From: Ochromonadaceae sp. CCMP2298
Taxonomy: Eukaryota > Sar > Synurophyceae > Ochromonadales > Ochromonadaceae
Assembly: GCA_026770595.1 (NCBI GenBank)
Contig: MU634664.1
Span: 1 to 10,860 of the forward strand
Reading direction: 5' to 3'
DNA: 10,860 nucleotides
Shown here: positions 6,563 to 10,860 of the stretch, in pieces
Position numbering within the stretch: the first letter of the stretch is position 1
How the letters are laid out: every line of letters starts with the position of its first letter
The notes under the pieces: generated by a model
The model's database searches: none
The model's input: only the letters and a program-made list of their open reading frames with translations
What the model was told of the DNA's origin: nothing
Translations under genes and position numbers: made by a program

Positions 6563-8715
6563 CTACAGCAGCTTCAGCAGTACCTGACAGTTGGCCAAAT
6601 TGGACTGCTCGATGCTCTGGTCCAGTAGCAACGCCAGGCTGAGCATGGGAAAGCGCGTTACCAGGTCGAAGTGGCCGTTAGCAGCTGCGGGATCTGCCTG
6701 CTGCGCTGCCGCGAATATGGCCCTGACTGGGTCTGTTCTGCGATACCGCCTCGCCAGCGCCTTGCCGCTGCTGAGCTTCACCGCCACCCGCACTGTCTCC
6801 TCGCTCTCCTCTGGCTCCTCCCCCACAGTACCGAAATCAACCTGCGCGGGCGGGGCTGGGGCTGGCGCTGGGGCCGGGGCTGGGGCCGGGGTCACCGCGG
6901 AATTCCCTGATTCCCTCTCGTCCCCGCTGGGCTTGCGCTCGTCCTCTGCGGCCGGCGGGGAGCTGCTGTCGCGGCTATCAGAGAGCTTGCGGATGGGCTG
7001 CTCCAGGCTGTTTCGCTCTTCGAATTCTACCAACTTTAGAGACAGCTCCTCGGGGGCGATAAAGCCCTGCATAGGGGAGGATAAGTGGATGAGAGGAAAA
7101 GAGAATAGGATAAGAGTGGGGGAAAGTGACGTAAGCAATATTGGCACTAAAGAGAAATTCGAAGAGGTATCACATATCGTAGCATGTCGTACTGTGAGAG
7201 TCATTCTCTTGGCGCCTGTGCGCGGGTCGATGATTCCGATGTGCGGCAGGTCGTCCTCGCTCAGCTTGTGCATGCGCATGAACGCCGCGCCCTCGCCAGA
7301 GGTGTGTCCGCGCTGCCACAGTAGGAATGAGGAGCGCAGGATGGAGTCCATGGTCTCGTGCACCCAAGTGTCGCGGTTCAGCATGTGCGAGGCGAACTGC
7401 TGGTGGCTCTGGAGGTTCACTAGCAGCCAGCGGTTCTCGGCCTGCGCTGCGGCCCGGGCCTGGTCCAGGCTGCCTTGGAAGGCGACCTCTGTGGGAGGGG
7501 GGAACATCCAATCCACACTGGGATCTTCCCGCTGCCCCAGCATGGAATCCTCCCCCCCCATACCCCCACCCATGCCCATACCACCCATACCGTACCGGGA
7601 CCCGCCCATCAGCCGCTGTCTCTGCACCGGGTCTGGCAGCCGCACCCCCTCCTCGTCGTACCTATCCCCCCGCGGGCCCCTGCCTCTGCCCCCCAGCCCC
7701 CCGCCCATGCCCCCAGCACCCCCGTACTCGTCGATCTCCTCGTCCTCGTCGTCCTCATCCATCATGTCATTCCCAAAGCCCTCCATTCGCCTCCCCATAC
7801 CGCCCATACCCATACGCATACCACCCATACCAATACCACTCTGCTGATAAGCTGAGAGAAGCTCCCTCATTTGTCTGGGCATGCCCTCGGGAAAGCCCCC
7901 CTCAGCCTCGGCGTCGTCTGCGTTCGCCTGCTCCATAAGGCTGCTGAGCGCGTTCTCCATGTGCTGCTGCACCCCCGCGTCCCCAGCCATTGGCATCCCA
8001 GGAGGGAACAGAGCAACCCCGGGGGATCCGGGGGGTGGGGGCAAGCCTACACCCACGCCGGAGATGCCGAGTCCGCCCTCGCCCCCGTCGGGTGTGCTGA
8101 AAGCGTCATCAACATCCATGCCAGTGCCCATGCCTCGGTCAATGCGAATGCCCGCGCCCGAGGCGGTGTCCAGGAACATGGGAATAGCTTCCTGCAGGTC
8201 CCACCCGCAGGCTTCCAAGAAGTGCCTGGAGGAGTCTGGGTCTGCGCCCGTGATCGCGCAGAAGGAGCTGATCGCCTCGTCGTACTGGGAATCGTCCGCA
8301 GCTGCCTCTGCGTCTGGGGCTTGGGCAGACTCGGCAGCAGGGGCAGGGCAGGGCAGCATGTCAGCCATCTCAGCCATAGTCGTGTCCCCCGCGACAAATC
8401 CTGTGTTCAGATCCTCAAAGCTAGTGTGCAGCTCGGACTCATTGGGCGGGATGTCTACTTCGAGAGAGATGGCCAGCGCTATCACCTCGTCGTTCGTCAT
8501 GGTGTCGACCTCCTGCGGGAGAAAAGAGAGAAATAGTGGCGAAGTGAGAAGTGTGTGTGTATGAATGCAGCCGAAGAGACAGAACAAAGCAGCACTAGAT
8601 ATGAGCGTTAAGACATTGTACAGACATGTTGATGCGGGTAGCGTGGAGCCTCAGCACTCACGTCTATGCCCATTGCTCTCAACACCGCCCTGACAACCTC
8701 ATTCGACTCCTCCAT
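6563..8715 (-). CDS. UBA-UAS-UBX p97/Cdc48 adaptor (UBXN7/Ubx5-like), 625 residues, three exons
   Basis: Exons 8715-8662, 8512-7193 and 7066-6563 join in phase 0 into a 625-residue protein starting MEESNEVVRAVLRAMGID. Domains: residues about 96-135, a UBA-like helix bundle (AISSFCAITGADPDSSRHFL..CGWDLQEAI) that would bind ubiquitin; 242-338, Gly/Met-rich with an acidic DEDDEDEE run; 306-321, a VRLPDPVQRQRLMG motif like the R-P-I-P element of UBXN7/Ubx5 proteins; 345-475, a thioredoxin-like UAS domain (DWMFPPPTEVAF, RWLLVNLQ, IGIIDPRTG); 509-545, a Pro-Ala linker; 549-624, a C-terminal UBX domain. Family proteins recruit ubiquitinated substrates to p97/Cdc48 in cytosol and nucleus, often with cullin ligases. 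The p97-contact loop, usually FPR, reads R-F-P-M (596-599), which may weaken binding. The assignment of the family is firm; the exact orthologue is less so. Confidence 0.92.
6852..6893. repeat. Degenerate GGGGCY hexanucleotide repeat, seven units
   Basis: Seven six-base units (GGGGCT, GGCGCT, GGGGCC, GGGGTC variants) lie in the third exon of the UBX gene. The minus strand encodes the Pro-Ala linker (residues about 517-531) between UAS and UBX. It is the same motif as the GGGGCT run at 1809-1838 in a different gene. Confidence 0.9.
7067..7192 (-). other. Intron 2 of the UBX gene, 126 bases, phase 0, without stop codons
   Basis: The donor is ACA|GTACGA and the acceptor is CCCTATGCAG|G. Removing it joins IIDPRTGAKRMTLT to GFIAPEELSLKLVEF, which matches the end of a UAS domain. 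The intron length is a multiple of three and it has no in-frame stop, so retention would add 42 residues instead of ending the protein. Confidence 0.85.
8513..8661 (-). other. Intron 1 of the UBX gene, 149 bases, phase 0
   Basis: The donor GAC|GTGAGT follows an 18-codon first exon, and the acceptor TTCTCCCGCAG|GAG follows a long pyrimidine tract. It joins RAMGID to EVDTMTNDEVIALAIS. The short first exon is the least certain part of the gene model. Confidence 0.75.
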
Positions 8716-8915
8716 CGTCTTGGAATCTCGATACGCGAACAATCACGCAGCAGCCCGACACTCAGGAGCCCGCGAAGCGCTGCTCCAATACTCAATCTGC
8801 TGGACAACACACGAGGGTGGGAATGTCACTGACAGCCCGAAGACTTCTTTCATTCCCCCTGTCGACACAACATCATCCCTCTGGCATCCCTCTGGTCTCG
8901 AGAAGTCCAAAGAGA

Positions 8916-9003
8916 AGGGCAAAACCGGGCACAACAAAAGAGCAAAACGTAGACCAAAAAGGGCAAAACCTGACACAAAAAAGGACAAAACCTGGCAAAA
9001 GAA
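8916..9003. repeat. Degenerate 21-23 base tandem repeat, four copies
   Basis: Four consecutive units each start AGRRCAAAACSNNR and end in A-rich sequence, with lengths of 23, 21, 22 and 22 bases. In one plus-strand frame the period near 21 gives a Lys-rich seven-residue pattern, but no start codon or conserved context supports a gene. Confidence 0.8.
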
Positions 9004-9081
9004 TGACCATTCTGTTAATTTTTAGCAAAGTAAAATAGATATTGCACATCTCTACAGATGTATCATAGAAAGAAATCTCAC

Positions 9082-9209
9082 CCCAAGACCCACTTTCGTC
9101 CAGCATCGAACTAGCGGCGTGGAAGATGTGCGTATTCAATGCACCTGTACTACGGAGCACGAATAGTACATCCTGCTTCTCGTTCAATAATTCGTGTGCT
9201 GTGATATAC
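9082..9209 (-). other. Candidate orphan exon
   Basis: On the minus strand a good acceptor (CTTCCCTTTTACTACAG) is followed by 128 bases with an open frame whose 42 residues have ordinary protein composition (YITAHELLNEKQDVLFVLRS..GALNTHIFHAASSMLDESG), then a donor G|GTGAGA. There is no in-frame ATG near its start and no obvious upstream exon. Joining its donor to an AG at 8728-8727 would keep frame into the UBX start, so it could be an upstream UBX exon. That link is speculative. Confidence 0.22.
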
Positions 9210-9487
9210 CTGTAGTAAAAGGGAAGCGTAAACGTAAAAAATATCGGCGTCGTTGTATTTTAAACACGAGCAATTACAATAGCGAAAACAGAAGTTTTCA
9301 AAAAAAAGACAAGTACAATGAAATATATATACTATAGGGCCTCTACTACTTCTGGCTGCTCCTAATAGTAATTCCACACTGAGTAAAGAGTGGGGTTTTG
9401 ATCGGGTTTCCGAGGGAAGGGCAGGTAGGAAAGGCATTCACCCCGCCCCCCCGCAAAAAAGGCCGTAGGAAAAGGAGCAAACTCCTG

Positions 9488-9531
9488 TCTGGAAATGGTC
9501 TGGTCTGGTCTGGAAACTGGTCTGGAAATTG
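9488..9531. repeat. TCTGG-based short tandem repeat
   Basis: Five copies of TCTGG, three of them extended by an AAA/AAAC-type tail (TCTGGAAATGG, TCTGGAAACTGG, TCTGGAAATTG), sit about 70-115 bases downstream of the D27 stop codon, probably in its 3' UTR. Confidence 0.8.
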
Positions 9532-9600
9532 AATACTTGTAAACCTGCATTGGGTGAAAGGACCTGCAGTCAGCTGTTATGCACGTTCCCCAGTTACCCT

Positions 9601-10575
9601 TTAGCACTTGAGTTCCCCTGAGAACTTGGCCGCCGGGCAGTCCTTGAAGCACTTCTCCTTGTACGCGGGGTCGTCCTCCTCAGAGGGGGGCACGACTCCG
9701 AACTGCAGCTCGCACGAGTAGTCGGTGAAGTTGGGCTTCATGTAGAGGGGCAGGTTCAGGTCGTTCATGAAGAACTCCTGGGTAGGCCCCTTGCACAAGT
9801 GTAGGCAGTTGGCCTTGCAGCCCGACTCCTTCAGATAGCGGCACTCGGTTAGGCGCACCCCGCTGCGCCATTGCTCCGTCTCCCCCGTCCCCTCCAAGGG
9901 TATCTCGATGTGAAAGCGCTCAGCAGGGCCCACCAGCCATGCCAGCATGTTAAAATTCATCCACAATGAACACTTCTCGCAAAGGAACTTGGGAAAGGTC
10001 TTGAACATTAGCTGGAAAGGGGCGCGGATGAAGAAGGGCACGCAGGTCTTGAGGATGTTCACGATGTTGCTGCGCGTTTCGCTGGGGGAGGAGTCGCGCA
10101 TCAGCACCTGGGTGGGTATTGGGTTTTGGGTATCAAGTGGAGGATATCGAAGCGAGTGGGGAGAGGGACGAGAGGAGGAGGATGAGACTTCGCGTGTCAG
10201 GTAGGTTCTGGGTCAGGTGGGGGTATCTACCTTCGAGATTGAGACGAAACCGTCGTACCCCATTCCAGGCCTCACGAACTTCATGGCCGCCTTACGATCG
10301 GGGGCATTGAACGCCAGAATATTCGACATGAAGAAGATCGCGATCTTGTCTAGAGGGTTGTCCCAACGCTTCTCCACGAGAGGCGCGGGAGCGGGGACGA
10401 TATTACCACCGCCCAACAAACAATTGTTGGGTGGTGGTACATCAAAAGCCGGGAGGCCCACCGCTGAGGAGCGTCGCACGCTGGGTCGATACGAGTGTCT
10501 AAACTGAGACAGAAAGGGTGCTGCGAGGGCGAGTATCGCCACCACGCACAGGAGGAGGAGAATTTTGTGGCTCAT
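9601..10575 (-). CDS. D27-like: D27-like beta-carotene isomerase (DUF4033 family), 283 residues, two exons
   Basis: Exons 10575-10231 and 10107-9601 join in phase 0 into 283 residues, the usual size for the family. The C-terminal DUF4033 domain (about 185-275) is unmistakable: RSGVRLTECRYLKESGC, CLHLCKGPTQEFFMNDL, LPLYMKPNFTDYSCEL, PPSEEDDPAYKEKCFKDC, with cysteines at 204, 212, 216, 220, 247, 268 and 272. In plants D27 is an iron-dependent plastid enzyme that isomerises all-trans and 9-cis beta-carotene at the head of strigolactone synthesis. Algae have related copies whose products are less well known. Residues 4-19 form a hydrophobic signal peptide (ILLLLCVVAILALAA), followed by a Ser/Arg-rich, acid-poor stretch (about 22-38) like a transit peptide. 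This suggests import across a complex plastid's membranes. The upstream part of exon 2 (FHIEIPLEG, AWLVGPAE) also fits D27. Family assignment is firm; substrate is inferred. Confidence 0.95.
10108..10230 (-). other. Intron of the D27-like gene, 123 bases, phase 0
   Basis: The donor is AAG|GTAGAT and the acceptor is ATACCCACCCAG|G. Splicing joins GYDGFVSISK to VLMRDSSPSE, which matches the continuous family alignment as I know it. The unspliced frame stops five codons into the intron. Confidence 0.93.
10404..10439. repeat. Near-perfect 16-bp inverted repeat inside D27 exon 1
   Basis: The arms TACCACCGCCCAACAA (10404-10419) and TTGTTGGGTGGTGGTA (10424-10439) pair over 16 positions with one mismatch (10411 with 10432), around a four-base loop. 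It encodes residues about 46-58 (VPPPNNCLLGGGN), in the spacer between the targeting leader and the enzyme. Confidence 0.9.
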
Positions 10576-10799
10576 TTGGAGAGAGGGGTCGCGGAAGTCG
10601 TACAGGTTCCTAAGAAGAAAGCTTCAGTGCGTCCGTGCCGTAGCTCATGGAAGGTCCAATCGGCAACGATCGGGTACCTCAACGATTGCTTTAATGTGGG
10701 ATATCTTGAGGAGGGGGAGGATGACCAAGACCTTCCGAAGAAAAAGAAGGAGCAGGAAGGAGACCATATTGAACCAGCCACTGGTCCACCATATACAGT

Positions 10800-10813
10800 A
10801 CAGTACGTACTGT
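10800..10813. promoter_or_regulatory. Perfect 14-base palindrome upstream of D27
   Basis: ACAGTACGTACTGT is its own reverse complement. It lies about 225 bases upstream of the D27 start codon. A binding-site role is possible but rests only on symmetry and position. Confidence 0.5.
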
Positions 10814-10820
10814 CAGGAAG

Positions 10821-10860
10821 TGTAACGCACGCCCGTTACACAACGGCCGTTACACAACAA
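10821..10860. repeat. 14-base tandem repeat with an inverted TGTAACG, running to the edge
   Basis: CCGTTACACAACGG (10833-10846) is followed directly by CCGTTACACAACAA (10847-10860), a 12-of-14 match. Just before it, TGTAACG (10821-10827) is the inverse of CGTTACA (10834-10840). The array may continue outside the window. Confidence 0.75.

Larger units (their letters stand above)
8716..9600. other. Mostly non-coding region between the UBX and D27 genes
   Basis: Both flanking genes are on the minus strand, so this holds the 3' UTR of D27 and the promoter of the UBX gene. It contains tandem repeats at 8916-9003 and 9488-9531, A/T-rich tracts at 9230-9350, and one exon-like minus-strand segment at 9082-9209. 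No complete gene is visible. Confidence 0.5.
10468..10860 (+). other. Open plus-strand frame reaching the right edge
   Basis: This frame has no stop from 10468 to the window end (131 codons) but also no ATG. The first third is antisense to D27 exon 1. The part beyond 10594 reads with mixed composition (SSWKVQSATIGYLNDCF, then an acidic/Lys-rich LEEGEDDQDLPKKKKEQEG, then GPPYTVQYVLSGSVTHARY). It could be an exon of a divergent gene lying to the right, or chance. Confidence 0.2.

Noticed and set aside
6591-7847. A 418-codon plus-strand frame
   Set aside because: It is antisense to the UBX gene, whose three domains are recognisable on the minus strand.
8916-9003. Regular repeats as a CRISPR array
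   Set aside because: There are only four imperfect contiguous units without unique spacers, in a eukaryotic context.
9362-9652. A minus-strand frame starting MQVYKYSISRPV
   Set aside because: It overlaps the D27 stop region, contains the TCTGG repeat as SRP-type units, and shows no domain; it is probably 3' UTR.

Overview
The window is a piece of a nuclear genome from a photosynthetic eukaryote. The genes contain GT-AG introns of 123-149 bases, there are no prokaryotic operons or Shine-Dalgarno sites, and two proteins belong to eukaryotic families: a UBA-UAS-UBX p97/Cdc48 adaptor and a D27-like beta-carotene isomerase. The D27 protein starts with an ER-type signal peptide followed by a Ser/Arg-rich, transit-peptide-like stretch. 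This is the bipartite leader expected in an alga with a complex (secondary) plastid, such as a cryptophyte, haptophyte, stramenopile or chlorarachniophyte. I cannot name the species.

Layout. Positions 1-286 (minus): probable 5' end of an unrecognised gene running off the left edge, with a strong hairpin just upstream of its ATG. 287-979: no convincing gene; it holds a pair of diverged direct repeats. 980-2827 (minus): a 615-residue low-complexity protein of unknown function. 3277-3738 (plus): a small possible gene with one CCHC zinc knuckle, whose 3' end runs into a degenerate GACATA/AGAGAC repeat covering about 3672-4005. 4359-6124 (plus): a two-exon coiled-coil protein of 538 residues, with palindromes and a strong hairpin upstream of its ATG. 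6125-6562: shared 3' region of two convergent genes. 6563-8715 (minus): three-exon UBX protein, 625 residues. 8716-9600: mostly non-coding, with a 22-bp tandem repeat, a TCTGG-rich repeat and one possible extra exon. 9601-10575 (minus): two-exon D27-like isomerase, 283 residues. 10576-10860: upstream region of D27, with palindromes, a 14-bp tandem repeat and an open plus-strand frame reaching the edge.

The genes do not form a pathway. One concerns plastid carotenoid metabolism, one ubiquitin/p97 protein turnover, one looks structural, and the rest are unknown. The most unusual recurring signals are three near-perfect inverted repeats with very short loops (331-359, 4264-4305, 10404-10439), each with a single G/T mismatch on the plus strand, and matching GGGGCY hexanucleotide expansions inside two different genes. 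I found no rRNA, tRNA, CRISPR array, insertion sequence or clear transposon. No wholly new system is demonstrated.
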